Positions 1 to 7,956 of a stretch of DNA of 64,000 nucleotides are shown in pieces. A program made the position numbers and the translations under genes. The notes beneath the pieces are model-generated. The model saw only the letters and a list, made by a program, of their open reading frames with translations. It made no database searches and was not told the DNA's origin. The stretch's first letter is position 1; the number at the start of each line of letters is the position of its first letter. Origin of the DNA: CAWGJF01 sp963715745 (GTDB lineage Bacteria; Bacteroidota; Ignavibacteria; Ignavibacteriales; Ignavibacteriaceae); assembly GCA_963715745.1 (NCBI GenBank), contig OY970271.1, forward strand, positions 1,240,001-1,304,000, in the 5' to 3' direction.

Positions 1-517
1 TGTTAAATGAATTTCCTGAATATCCGAATGCAGCAATGCAAACAGAATTATTCTCTACATATTTAACTTTGTATTCTCTTTTACCAACTGCTGTTATTCC
101 TAAGCTGTCCAATTTTCTTTTTGTGAATTCATATCCCTTTTCACCATAATCTTCAGAATGATTGTTATCCATATTTAATACATTAAATCCGATATCGGGT
201 AAAAAGGAAGCAAGCTTTTCCGGCATTCCGAATTCATAGCAGGTTTTTGCTTTTCTCGATTTCTCTTTACACTTAACAGGCTCTAATGAATCGGTTATAA
301 CCGCACCTTCAAGATTTCCAAAAACTATGTCGCTATCTTTTAAATAATTGGAAATTGATTTGACAAATTCTTTTCCATTTTCGGGTGGCAGTACTTTTTT
401 CGGTGTTACTGAACCCAGCATTATATCACCGACTGCTTTAACTCTTATTTGTGAACATATCATTTCAGCAAAAAGCAGATTAAACAGGATAAAAAGGAGT
501 GAAAATTGAAGTTTCAA
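1..517 (-). CDS. CapA-family (PGA_cap) metallophosphoesterase-like protein, C-terminus cut by window edge
   Basis: About 172 residues are visible; the rest lies beyond base 1. After a short hydrophobic leader the chain reads KAVGDIMLGS, then DIVFGNLEGAV, then NMDNNHSEDYG. This GD-x-M, NLE, N-x-NNH order is typical of CapA/poly-gamma-glutamate-capsule family proteins, which are surface-associated calcineurin-like phosphoesterases. The substrate cannot be told from this fragment. The start is taken as TTG at 517 (MKLQFSLLFILFN), giving a signal-peptide-like N-terminus. An in-frame TTG a few codons upstream is possible. It is divergent from the next gene, with about 105 bases between them. Confidence 0.6.
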   Translation of the reverse strand, partial: MKLQFSLLFILFNLLFAEMICSQIRVKAVGDIMLGSVTPKKVLPPENGKEFVKSISNYLKDSDIVFGNLEGAVITDSLEPVKCKEKSRKAKTCYEFGMPEKLASFLPDIGFNVLNMDNNHSEDYGEKGYEFTKRKLDSLGITAVGKREYKVKYVENNSVCIAAFGYSGNSFN

Positions 518-622
518 AACGAATAACAACCAGGTTTACAAAATGTTAGTCTAAAATTAGTTAATTTTTAAAGTTATAAATCAGAATTTCTTTATTAACC
601 AAACAAAGCTAATAATCTTTTT

Positions 623-1318
623 GTGAAAATACTTGAACGACTAAAATCAATTACTCTTGGTCCGATTAAGTTTGAGGAATATCTGACAAAAGCAACTGTC
701 AGGCATATAATTTATATGACTGTTGCGATTCTTTTGTTTCTTTGTGGAGTTATAGTTTATGGAATAGTATTAAACACTCGTCAGATTACATTATCAGAAG
801 CTATGCAGGGGAAAGGTTTTTCAAAATTAAATAATGTAAATCTTGTAATTGAAAGAAATACATTTACCCTTAATCTGTACGAGGATTCAACTTTAATTAA
901 AAGTTACCGGGCCAGTTTTGGAAGGACATTGCGAAAACCAAAGTCGAAAGCAGGCGACGGAGCAACACCTGTTGGAGAATATAAAATATGCAGCATTGAT
1001 ACTTCTTATAAATATTACAAGCTCTTTAAGTTAAACTACCCGAATCTTGATGATGCAATAGATGCCCTTAGAATGGGATGGATTTCACAAAAACAATTTG
1101 AAAGTATTAAATTCCAGTTTTACTATCAGGGTTGTATAGATTTTAATAGTGTACTTGGTGGAAACATAGGCATTCATGGAATCGGGAAATTTAATTATAT
1201 ATTAAAAAATCTTCCTTTTGTTTATAATTGGACTGATGGATCAATAGCTGTTTGTGATGAAGATATAGATGAATTATATTCCGTAATAAAAATCGGGACT
1301 AAAGTTGTTATCAAATAA
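623..1318 (+). CDS. L,D-transpeptidase-like (YkuD) membrane protein lacking the usual catalytic cysteine
   Basis: 231 residues from a GTG start. One transmembrane segment (about 28-51) anchors a periplasmic domain resembling YkuD from about residue 73: GDGATPVGEY at 111-120, then GNIGIHGIGKF with His185-Gly186. YkuD enzymes crosslink peptidoglycan or attach proteins using a cysteine in a T/S-x-G-C-[IV]-[RA] motif. Here the matching stretch is T-D-G-S-I-A-V-C at 204-211, so Ser207 (codon TCA at 1241) occupies the cysteine position and a Cys lies four residues later. It may be catalytically dead, use another residue, or belong to a divergent subfamily. The next gene starts inside its last codons. 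Confidence 0.75.
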   Translation: MKILERLKSITLGPIKFEEYLTKATVRHIIYMTVAILLFLCGVIVYGIVLNTRQITLSEAMQGKGFSKLNNVNLVIERNTFTLNLYEDSTLIKSYRASFGRTLRKPKSKAGDGATPVGEYKICSIDTSYKYYKLFKLNYPNLDDAIDALRMGWISQKQFESIKFQFYYQGCIDFNSVLGGNIGIHGIGKFNYILKNLPFVYNWTDGSIAVCDEDIDELYSVIKIGTKVVIK

Positions 1319-1922
1319 AATAAAATTTTTAGCAGCCTCGCTGTTATTTGTGGTTTTATTCTCCGGATGTAAAAAATCGAATGAACCGCCACCGCATAAA
1401 TTATTTGAAGATAAAAGCCAGGTTATCCGGGTTGCACGGGATGTGCTTGACACTGATGTCTCATTCGCCAATTCAGGTTATTATTTTTCAGATAGTGTTA
1501 AATCGATTGTTGCCGGTGTTGAAGTTAATGAGAAAAATCAATTTGGAATTAAATTTTACCTGATCAACTGGGTTGATGGAGAATTTAAAGAAGTTTACTC
1601 AACTGAAGTAATGGAAGGTTCATTTTCAAAATGTCTTGTAGATAAAATAAAGTTTTCCGATATGCCTCACGAACTTCTCTATTATAATTCACAAGGTTAT
1701 TTTATGGGTTCGGGTGGTGGAGAAGTTTATCTGCATGTAGTAAATTTTCAGTCAAAAGAGACTTATACAGCACACCTTACAGTTGCCTCGCGTGGCGATG
1801 TGTATCTTGAACTTTCTGACAATGTTAAAATTCCGATGCTGAAAACATTTTTTGTAAGTTATTTCAAAAGAGAATATCCAACTTTAATTGTGATTAGCCC
1901 TGATACCGGCCCGAACATTTAA
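1305..1922 (+). CDS. Predicted lipoprotein of unknown function
   Basis: 205 residues from a TTG start that overlaps the end of the L,D-transpeptidase-like gene by 14 bases, so the two are probably translationally coupled. The N-terminus is a lipoprotein signal: hydrophobic residues 8-19 then LFSGC with Cys22 as the lipid-attachment residue, followed by KKSNEPPP. The mature part shows no family I recognise and contains a GSGGGEVYLHVV stretch. Coupling to a cell-wall gene suggests an envelope role, but that is inference only. Confidence 0.7.
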   Translation: MLSNKIKFLAASLLFVVLFSGCKKSNEPPPHKLFEDKSQVIRVARDVLDTDVSFANSGYYFSDSVKSIVAGVEVNEKNQFGIKFYLINWVDGEFKEVYSTEVMEGSFSKCLVDKIKFSDMPHELLYYNSQGYFMGSGGGEVYLHVVNFQSKETYTAHLTVASRGDVYLELSDNVKIPMLKTFFVSYFKREYPTLIVISPDTGPNI

Positions 1923-1951
1923 TAATTTTTGCTCTCCTTCATTTTCTTTTA

Positions 1952-1984
1952 TTGTGTCAGTTGTCATTATCTTAATTATCTTTG
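1952..1984 (+). promoter_or_regulatory. Possible promoter for the BamA/TamA-like gene
   Basis: TATCTTTG at 1977-1984 matches the Bacteroidota -7 consensus TAnnTTTG. A TTG lies at 1952-1954, giving a 22-base spacer that is slightly longer than the usual 19-21. It is about 50 bases upstream of the ATG at 2036. Confidence 0.35.
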
Positions 1985-2035
1985 CACAATAAATTTGCAT
2001 AAATAAATCAAAAAACCATCATAAAACTCCTTGAT

Positions 2036-4051
2036 ATGCTCAAAAGTATTTTTCTAATTCTTACAATTATCCTGATTATTAATTTTCCAATTCATAGCCA
2101 GGAAGAAAAATATGAACTGAATACTATTAATTTTAAAGGAAATGAATGGTTCTCCGGCTCTGAACTTGAATCTGTCATCCAAAGTAAAGAAAATCCCTGG
2201 TGGTTTTACAGGTTTTTAAATTCATTTACACCTCTTGGATCACCGCCTGAATATTTTGATTCAACATCAATTCCAATAGATTTAATTTCACTTAAGTCAT
2301 TTTATACAGTAAATGGATTTTTTGAAGCAGATTTTGATTATAAATTCAATCTTGATACTCTTAATAAAACTGCTGAACTAAATTTTAATATTAGAGAAAA
2401 TGATTTTTGCACTTATGGTAATATCAGTTTACACGGTTTAAGTTCGTTATCTGATTATAACCAGGGGCTAATTAAACCGTATATAAGATTTTCAAAAGAT
2501 TTAAGATACCAACAGGATGAAGTGCAGGAAAGATTAACCAATATTATTCACACATTAAAAAATGTCGGATTTATGTTCGCAGCCTTCGACAGTACTTTGA
2601 TTAATATTGATACTGTCAGCAATCTGGCAAATATGGATTTTTATTTTACTCTCGGTAAGTTTTATTCATTCAGTGAAATAAAAATTGATAAAACTGGTGA
2701 AGGCAAAGATCTTGTAAGTGATGAGTTGATAAAATACGTCGCAGGAATTTCGGTAGGCGACACATACAGAGAAGATTATCTTGCATCAAGCAGAATGAAA
2801 TTAGCAAGGACAGGATTGTTTAATTCTGTTAATGTGAGAGGTGATGAAAAGGATACAGTAAAAAACAGCGTGCCTTTACTTATTACAGGAAGTATTGGCC
2901 CCCTTTACGAACTTTCTCCTGAAGTATTTGGTGATAATGAATTGAACACTTTTAATGCTGGCATAGGTGCATCATTTATTAAAAAGAATTTTTATGGTGA
3001 CGCCCGTAAGCTCACTTTAAGAACAAGGTTAAGAATTAATGATATAACCAAGCTGCGACCTTTTAAAATATTTTCGGATTTGCAGAAGATTCAAACAGAA
3101 GTTGATCTTTCTATGATTTTAGAACAGCCATATCTTTTCAGCAGACGATTATCAGGAAGGTTAGAAACATACTATAAATCCTATAATATATCTGATATAA
3201 ATTATAATAATACCGGTGCGGTATTTTCTTCATCTCTTGATCTTCCCGCTTATACCTTTATTAACCTGGTAAATCCATACATCCGGATTGATAATCTTGA
3301 TTGGAAAGTTAATATAAAAGATAGTGTGCCGTCATATCAAATTGATATACGAACTCTTACTTCTTCACTTGGAACAGAAATAGGATCAAATAATGTTGAT
3401 GAAATTTTCTTTCCTAGAAAGGGATATATTGCTTCACTGATTACAGAAATATCATCTACAAATTATGTTAGGGATATCCCATCTTTTAGTGAAGTGGGAT
3501 ATTATTATAAACTTCAATTCAGTTTAAGTTATTTTAATAGTTTATCAAATGATAAAAACACAATACTTGGAATTAAATTTAAAACCGGTTATATCCAGAT
3601 GTTAAAAGGGGGGTCTGAGTTAGTAGCACCTAATCAAACATTCTTTGCAGGCGGCAGTAACTCAGTCAGAGGGTGGCATTCAAGAGATCTTGTACCATTA
3701 GATCAGATAACATATATAGGCGCACCTCAGCTATCTCAAACTAATGCTTCCCAGATACGCGGTGGAACATTTCTTACCGAAGGTACATTTGAATACAGAA
3801 GAAGATTTAAGGAAAGTTACGGATTTGCGGGCTTTATTGATTATGGAAATACCTGGAATGGTTATAAAAAAGCGAAACTTAATCAGGTTGCAGTAGCAGT
3901 TGGTTTTGGTTTTAGGTATTATTCTTCGATCGCTCCGTTCAGACTGGATTTTGGTTTTAAGTTTTATGATCCATATGACAAAGAATTTATCTTCAAGAAA
4001 CAAGTATTAAATAGTTTGTCGATTCATTTTGGAATTGGTGAGGCATTCTAA
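2036..4051 (+). CDS. BamA/TamA-family outer membrane protein (POTRA plus beta-barrel)
   Basis: 671 residues. A signal peptide (1-22, ending IHSQ) is followed by POTRA-like repeats to roughly residue 280 (for example YELNTINFKGNEWFSGSEL and a TGLFNSVNV stretch), then an Omp85-type barrel to the C-terminal phenylalanine. The conserved barrel-loop motif appears as GGSNSVRGW, with Val544-Arg545-Gly546. The family inserts or translocates outer-membrane proteins. The length suits a TamA-like or accessory Omp85 better than a full five-POTRA BamA of about 800 residues. It is monocistronic, with its own likely promoter upstream. Confidence 0.85.
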   Translation: MLKSIFLILTIILIINFPIHSQEEKYELNTINFKGNEWFSGSELESVIQSKENPWWFYRFLNSFTPLGSPPEYFDSTSIPIDLISLKSFYTVNGFFEADFDYKFNLDTLNKTAELNFNIRENDFCTYGNISLHGLSSLSDYNQGLIKPYIRFSKDLRYQQDEVQERLTNIIHTLKNVGFMFAAFDSTLINIDTVSNLANMDFYFTLGKFYSFSEIKIDKTGEGKDLVSDELIKYVAGISVGDTYREDYLASSRMKLARTGLFNSVNVRGDEKDTVKNSVPLLITGSIGPLYELSPEVFGDNELNTFNAGIGASFIKKNFYGDARKLTLRTRLRINDITKLRPFKIFSDLQKIQTEVDLSMILEQPYLFSRRLSGRLETYYKSYNISDINYNNTGAVFSSSLDLPAYTFINLVNPYIRIDNLDWKVNIKDSVPSYQIDIRTLTSSLGTEIGSNNVDEIFFPRKGYIASLITEISSTNYVRDIPSFSEVGYYYKLQFSLSYFNSLSNDKNTILGIKFKTGYIQMLKGGSELVAPNQTFFAGGSNSVRGWHSRDLVPLDQITYIGAPQLSQTNASQIRGGTFLTEGTFEYRRRFKESYGFAGFIDYGNTWNGYKKAKLNQVAVAVGFGFRYYSSIAPFRLDFGFKFYDPYDKEFIFKKQVLNSLSIHFGIGEAF

Positions 4052-4129
4052 AAGATTATTGGGAAATCTATTTTTGATTGAAAAAACTAAAATAATTATT
4101 TTTCGACCCCTTAATAGAACAGGATTAAA

Positions 4130-5002
4130 ATGATTCAAAGTATGACCGGTTACGGCGTAGGAAATGCCATACAAAAAAATCTTTCAGTTGATGTGGAAAT
4201 AAAAAGTGTTAACAGCCGGTATTACGAAGCTTATCTGAAAATTCCACCTGCACTAACTGCTAAAGAATATGATTTAAGGGAACTGATAAAGCAAAAAATT
4301 CAGCGTGGAAAAATCAATTGCTTGATTCAGATGAAATATAATGGAGTTGAAAACGGCAACTCACAGTTTGATCCGGAAAAGCTGGACAACTTCTTGAAAA
4401 TGATTAATAAAATTAAGAAGTCTTCCGGCATAAAAGAAGAAATTAAGCTGGAGCATATTCTTACCAGTAGAGATATGATCACTTCAAAAGAGACTGAAAT
4501 TTCGGATTCGGAATTTGAGCTTGTAAAAAAAGCACTGAATAAAGCAACTGATCAATTGCTGAAAATGCGGCGAAACGAGGGCAAAGAACTGGCTAAAGAT
4601 TTAAAAAACAGGATAAAAAATATTGGTAATAAAGTTGCTGAAATTGAAAAAGAATTTCAGAATGGTAAAAAAGAATATTATGAAAAACTTCAGAATAGAG
4701 TTAATGAATTAATTGGGGATAAAGAAATAGATAAAGACAGATTAAATGTTGAGCTCGCTTTTATAGCTGATAGAGCTGATATAACAGAAGAATGTGTAAG
4801 GTTAAAAAGTCATCTCAAATTTTTCCTGAAAAGTCTCTCTGAACCTGAACCGGGGCGCAAACTAAATTTTCTTTGCCAGGAAATGAACAGAGAGACAAAC
4901 ACAATTTCTTCAAAATCCATTTCAACTTCAGTAACACACACTGCAGTTTTTATTAAAGAAGAAATTGAAAAGATCAGGGAACAAATTCAGAATTTAGAAT
5001 AG
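4130..5002 (+). CDS. yicC: YicC family endoribonuclease-like protein
   Basis: 290 residues, the usual family length. It begins MIQSMTGYG and continues with IKSVNSRYYEAYLKIP, the hallmark YicC_N motif. It ends with the acidic/His-rich C-terminal domain (KLNFLCQEMNRETNTISSKS), the DUF1732 part. E. coli YicC is an endoribonuclease implicated in RNA turnover. It sits three bases upstream of gmk, the arrangement common in bacteria, so yicC-gmk-rpoZ probably form one transcript. Confidence 0.93.
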   Translation: MIQSMTGYGVGNAIQKNLSVDVEIKSVNSRYYEAYLKIPPALTAKEYDLRELIKQKIQRGKINCLIQMKYNGVENGNSQFDPEKLDNFLKMINKIKKSSGIKEEIKLEHILTSRDMITSKETEISDSEFELVKKALNKATDQLLKMRRNEGKELAKDLKNRIKNIGNKVAEIEKEFQNGKKEYYEKLQNRVNELIGDKEIDKDRLNVELAFIADRADITEECVRLKSHLKFFLKSLSEPEPGRKLNFLCQEMNRETNTISSKSISTSVTHTAVFIKEEIEKIREQIQNLE

Positions 5003-5005
5003 AAG

Positions 5006-5581
5006 ATGACAGGAAGAAAGGGAGAGATAATAGCTATATCAGCTCCGAGTGGAACGGGAAAAACTACGATCATTAAAAATATTTTAAAGAAATTTCCAGA
5101 AATAGTTTTTTCAATTTCTGCTACAACAAGACCAAAACGCCCTGGTGAAAAAAACGGGGTTGAATATTATTTTGTATCTGAAACTGAATTTTTAAATAAG
5201 ATTGAGAACAGAGAATTTGTTGAATGGGAAAAGTTTTATGATTATTACTATGGTACTTTTAAATCCACAATTGAAGAAAATATCAATTCCGGCAAGTCAA
5301 TTTTGTTGGAAATTGACGTAAAAGGGGCACTTTCATTAAAATATATTTACCCTGATGCTCATTTAATATATATTATGCCCCCAAGTTTTGAAGAACTTGT
5401 AAAAAGGCTCAGCGAAAGAAGAACAGAAAACGAAATAGACTTTAAAAAAAGAATTCAGAGAGCAGAAATGGAATTGAGTCATAAAGACAGATTTGATTAT
5501 CTTGTAATCAACAAAGAATTAAATAAAGCTATTAAAGAAACATCGGAATTAATAAAAAAAATATTAAACAAGGAGAAATGA
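5006..5581 (+). CDS. gmk: Guanylate kinase
   Basis: 191 residues, normal length. It phosphorylates GMP to GDP with ATP. The P-loop is APSGTGKTT at 13-21, followed by the GMP-binding region SATTRPKRPGEKNGVEYYFVS and FVEWEKFYDYYYGT. The lid region contains RRTENEIDFKKR. It lies 3 bases after yicC and 3 bases before the omega subunit gene, forming a tight nucleotide/RNA-metabolism operon. Confidence 0.97.
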   Translation: MTGRKGEIIAISAPSGTGKTTIIKNILKKFPEIVFSISATTRPKRPGEKNGVEYYFVSETEFLNKIENREFVEWEKFYDYYYGTFKSTIEENINSGKSILLEIDVKGALSLKYIYPDAHLIYIMPPSFEELVKRLSERRTENEIDFKKRIQRAEMELSHKDRFDYLVINKELNKAIKETSELIKKILNKEK

Positions 5582-5584
5582 TTA

Positions 5585-5875
5585 ATGGAAGCTTCCCCGA
5601 TTGATTTAAGAGATATAGATAAAAGATCAGCCAATGTTTATGAAGCAATTATTGTTTCAGCAAAAAGAGCACGACAGGTAAATGAAGAAAACCGTATCGA
5701 GTTTAATGCTCTGCTAAGCACAATTCCTGAAGCTATCGCTGATGAAGAAAGCGAAGATATAGATAATCCTGCTCAGCTTAAGATTGCTCTTGATATGGAA
5801 AAGAAGAGCAAGCCGCATTTACAGGCTTTGAATGAACTGCTTGATGGTGATATTGATTACCAGTATAAAGAATAA
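5585..5875 (+). CDS. rpoZ: RNA polymerase omega subunit family protein
   Basis: 96 residues. The N-terminal part (PIDLRDIDKRSANVYEAIIVSAKRARQ) matches the Rpb6/omega fold, and position right after gmk is the classic rpoZ location. Omega assists assembly of RNA polymerase and is a (p)ppGpp contact in some bacteria. The C-terminal half (KPHLQALNELLDGDIDYQYKE) is divergent in the way seen in Bacteroidota-type omega proteins. A strong hairpin terminator follows. Confidence 0.85.
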   Translation: MEASPIDLRDIDKRSANVYEAIIVSAKRARQVNEENRIEFNALLSTIPEAIADEESEDIDNPAQLKIALDMEKKSKPHLQALNELLDGDIDYQYKE

Positions 5876-5900
5876 CTATTATTAAAATTTTCTTTAATAT

Positions 5901-5930
5901 AATCCGGCCAAAAGCCGGATTTATTTTTTC
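5901..5930 (+). terminator. Rho-independent terminator after yicC-gmk-rpoZ
   Basis: Perfect 8-bp stem AATCCGGC (5901-5908) and GCCGGATT (5914-5921) around a 5-base loop, followed by TATTTTTT. It lies 25 bases after the omega gene and 33 bases before coaBC, so coaBC likely has separate or read-through transcription. Confidence 0.8.
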
Positions 5931-5962
5931 AGGTAATTCATCTAACTATTTTCTTAATATTT

Positions 5963-7171
5963 ATGATTAAAAGTCCGTTTAAAAACAAAAAAATTTTACT
6001 GGGAGTAACCGGCTGCATTGCAGCATACAAGTCTGCTTTTATTGTAAGAGAACTTATTAAGATGGGAGCTGAAGTTAAAGTCGTGTTGACTCCTTCAGCA
6101 ACTGAATTTATAACTCCACTTACTCTTTCTACATTATCACAAAACGAAGTTATTGTAAATACCTTTCCCGAATCACAAAAGAACGGTTCAACTTTAAATA
6201 CATGGCACATTAATTCAGCAGTCTGGGCTGATTTAATGTTACTAGCACCTGCCACCGTAAATACAGTTGCGAAGGTTGCTCATGGTTTTGCTGATAATGC
6301 ATTAACAACTTTAGTCTCTGCATTACGTTCACCACTTATTATTGCTCCTGCCGCTGATGTTGATATGTATTTAAATCAAACCACCCAGGAAAATATAAAA
6401 AAGCTTGAATCACTGGGTCATTACATTGTTTATCCTGAAAAGGGAGAACTTGCCAGCGGACTTGAAGGTGAGGGAAGGCTTGCTTCGATTGATAAAATTA
6501 TTGATGCAGTCGAATTGAAACTATCAGGTTTTGGAAAAGATTTAACTGGAGAAAAAATTTTAGTTACAGCCGGTCCGACTTATGAAGATATTGATCCAGT
6601 CCGTTTTATTGGTAACAGATCTTCTGGGAAAATGGGTTACGCAATTGCGAAGGCTGCATTTTTAAGAGGAGCAGAAGTCACATTAATTTCCGGACCTTCA
6701 TCAGAACCAATTTATCCGGAAGTGAAACTTATAAAAGTAAGAAACGCCGGTGAAATGAAGAAGACTGTTCAAAACAATTTTACAAAAAATGATTCTTTGA
6801 TAAAGGCTGCAGCTGTTGCAGATTTCAAACCAGTAACAGTTTCAAAAAGTAAAATTAAGAAGTCCCAGAAATTTGATATTATTAAGTTGAAAGAAACGAC
6901 TGATATTCTTGCTTCTCTAAAAAAAGGAAAACAAAAAGTAGTCGGATTTGCTCTGGAAACAAATAACGGGCTAGCTAATGCCCGGGGAAAATTATCTGAA
7001 AAAAATCTTGATATGATCGTTTTAAATACTTTAAGCAAAAAAGGAAGCGGCTTTGAATATGATACAAACAAAATTACAATCGTAAAGAAAAAAGGAAAAC
7101 CACTTTCATTTCCTTTAATGTCAAAATTTCAGACAGCGAATAAAATACTGTCTGAAATGAAAAACATTTAG
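5963..7171 (+). CDS. coaBC: Bifunctional phosphopantothenoylcysteine decarboxylase / phosphopantothenate-cysteine ligase
   Basis: 402 residues, full length for CoaBC (coenzyme A pathway). The N-terminal flavin-dependent CoaC domain (about 1-185) has GVTGCIAAYKSA, the active-site His in TWHINSAVWAD, and APAADVDMY where E. coli has PAMNxxM. Asp replaces the conserved Asn, as I recall also for Bacteroidota enzymes. The flap reads GELASGLEGEGR, with Ser where E. coli has its flap Cys. The C-terminal CoaB domain has TAGPTYEDIDPVRFIGNRSSGKMG and AAVADFKP. The product precursor feeds CoaD. Confidence 0.95.
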   Translation: MIKSPFKNKKILLGVTGCIAAYKSAFIVRELIKMGAEVKVVLTPSATEFITPLTLSTLSQNEVIVNTFPESQKNGSTLNTWHINSAVWADLMLLAPATVNTVAKVAHGFADNALTTLVSALRSPLIIAPAADVDMYLNQTTQENIKKLESLGHYIVYPEKGELASGLEGEGRLASIDKIIDAVELKLSGFGKDLTGEKILVTAGPTYEDIDPVRFIGNRSSGKMGYAIAKAAFLRGAEVTLISGPSSEPIYPEVKLIKVRNAGEMKKTVQNNFTKNDSLIKAAAVADFKPVTVSKSKIKKSQKFDIIKLKETTDILASLKKGKQKVVGFALETNNGLANARGKLSEKNLDMIVLNTLSKKGSGFEYDTNKITIVKKKGKPLSFPLMSKFQTANKILSEMKNI

Positions 7172-7183
7172 CAAAAAGTTCTA

Positions 7184-7954
7184 ATGAAAAACTCATCTAA
7201 AAAAGATATAGTTCAACTCTTAAAAGATCAAAAAGAAATTTTCGGGGATGAACTTTTTATTACAAAAGAAGAATTTCAAAAAAATAAAACTTCATCATTT
7301 GTAAAAGAAAATGAACTTGAATATAGTGTAGAAAAAATTGCGACTGAAAAACCGAAAGAAGAGCCGGAATTGTTTGTTGAAAAAAAAGAAGATTGGGAAC
7401 TTGCAGATTCACTCGACAAATTAAATAAGCTAATATGCAACTGTACAAAATGTGTACTTCATAAAGGAAGAAACAAATTTGTTTTTGGTTCTGGTAACCC
7501 AAATGCAGATGTACTGGTTATTGGAGAGGGACCTGGTGCAGAAGAGGATAAGCAAGGTTTACCTTTTGTGGGTAGAGCAGGAAAGCTTTTAACTGATATG
7601 CTTAAAGCCATTAAGTTTGAAAGAGATGAAGTTTATATTGGCAACATCGTAAAATGCCGTCCGCCTGAAAATCGAACTCCTTTGCCTGATGAAATGGATA
7701 CATGTTTACCTTATTTAAAAAAGCAGATCGAATTAATAAAACCAAAGCTTATTCTGTGTCTCGGATTAACGGCAGCGAAAGGATTATTGAAAAAAAGAGA
7801 ATCACTTACAAATCTTCGTGGAAAGGTTTTTGAATTTGATAATTCTAAAGTTGTAGTGACTTATCACCCAGCAGCACTTCTAAGAAATCCTAACTGGAAA
7901 AAACCCGCCTGGAAAGATTTACAAATGTTTAGAAATCTGTACGATCAAGTCTGA
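7184..7954 (+). CDS. Family 4 uracil-DNA glycosylase
   Basis: 256 residues. A charged, low-complexity N-terminal extension of about 75 residues precedes a type 4 (thermostable, Fe-S) UDG domain. Signature elements are CNCTKCVLHKGR (two of the cluster cysteines), GEGPGAEEDKQGLPFVGRAG (uracil-binding loop), NIVKCRPPENR and CLPYL (the other two cysteines), and the C-terminal TYHPAALLRNP motif. It excises uracil from DNA. It follows coaBC by 12 bases in the same direction and converges on the GNAT-nitrilase gene with a 2-base gap. Confidence 0.93.
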   Translation: MKNSSKKDIVQLLKDQKEIFGDELFITKEEFQKNKTSSFVKENELEYSVEKIATEKPKEEPELFVEKKEDWELADSLDKLNKLICNCTKCVLHKGRNKFVFGSGNPNADVLVIGEGPGAEEDKQGLPFVGRAGKLLTDMLKAIKFERDEVYIGNIVKCRPPENRTPLPDEMDTCLPYLKKQIELIKPKLILCLGLTAAKGLLKKRESLTNLRGKVFEFDNSKVVVTYHPAALLRNPNWKKPAWKDLQMFRNLYDQV

Positions 7955-7956
7955 TT

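Noticed and set aside
5963..7171. coaBC as defective because the conserved Asn and the flap Cys of the CoaC domain are Asp and Ser
   Set aside because: The same kind of substitution is, as I recall, normal in Bacteroidota CoaBC enzymes, and all other motifs are intact.
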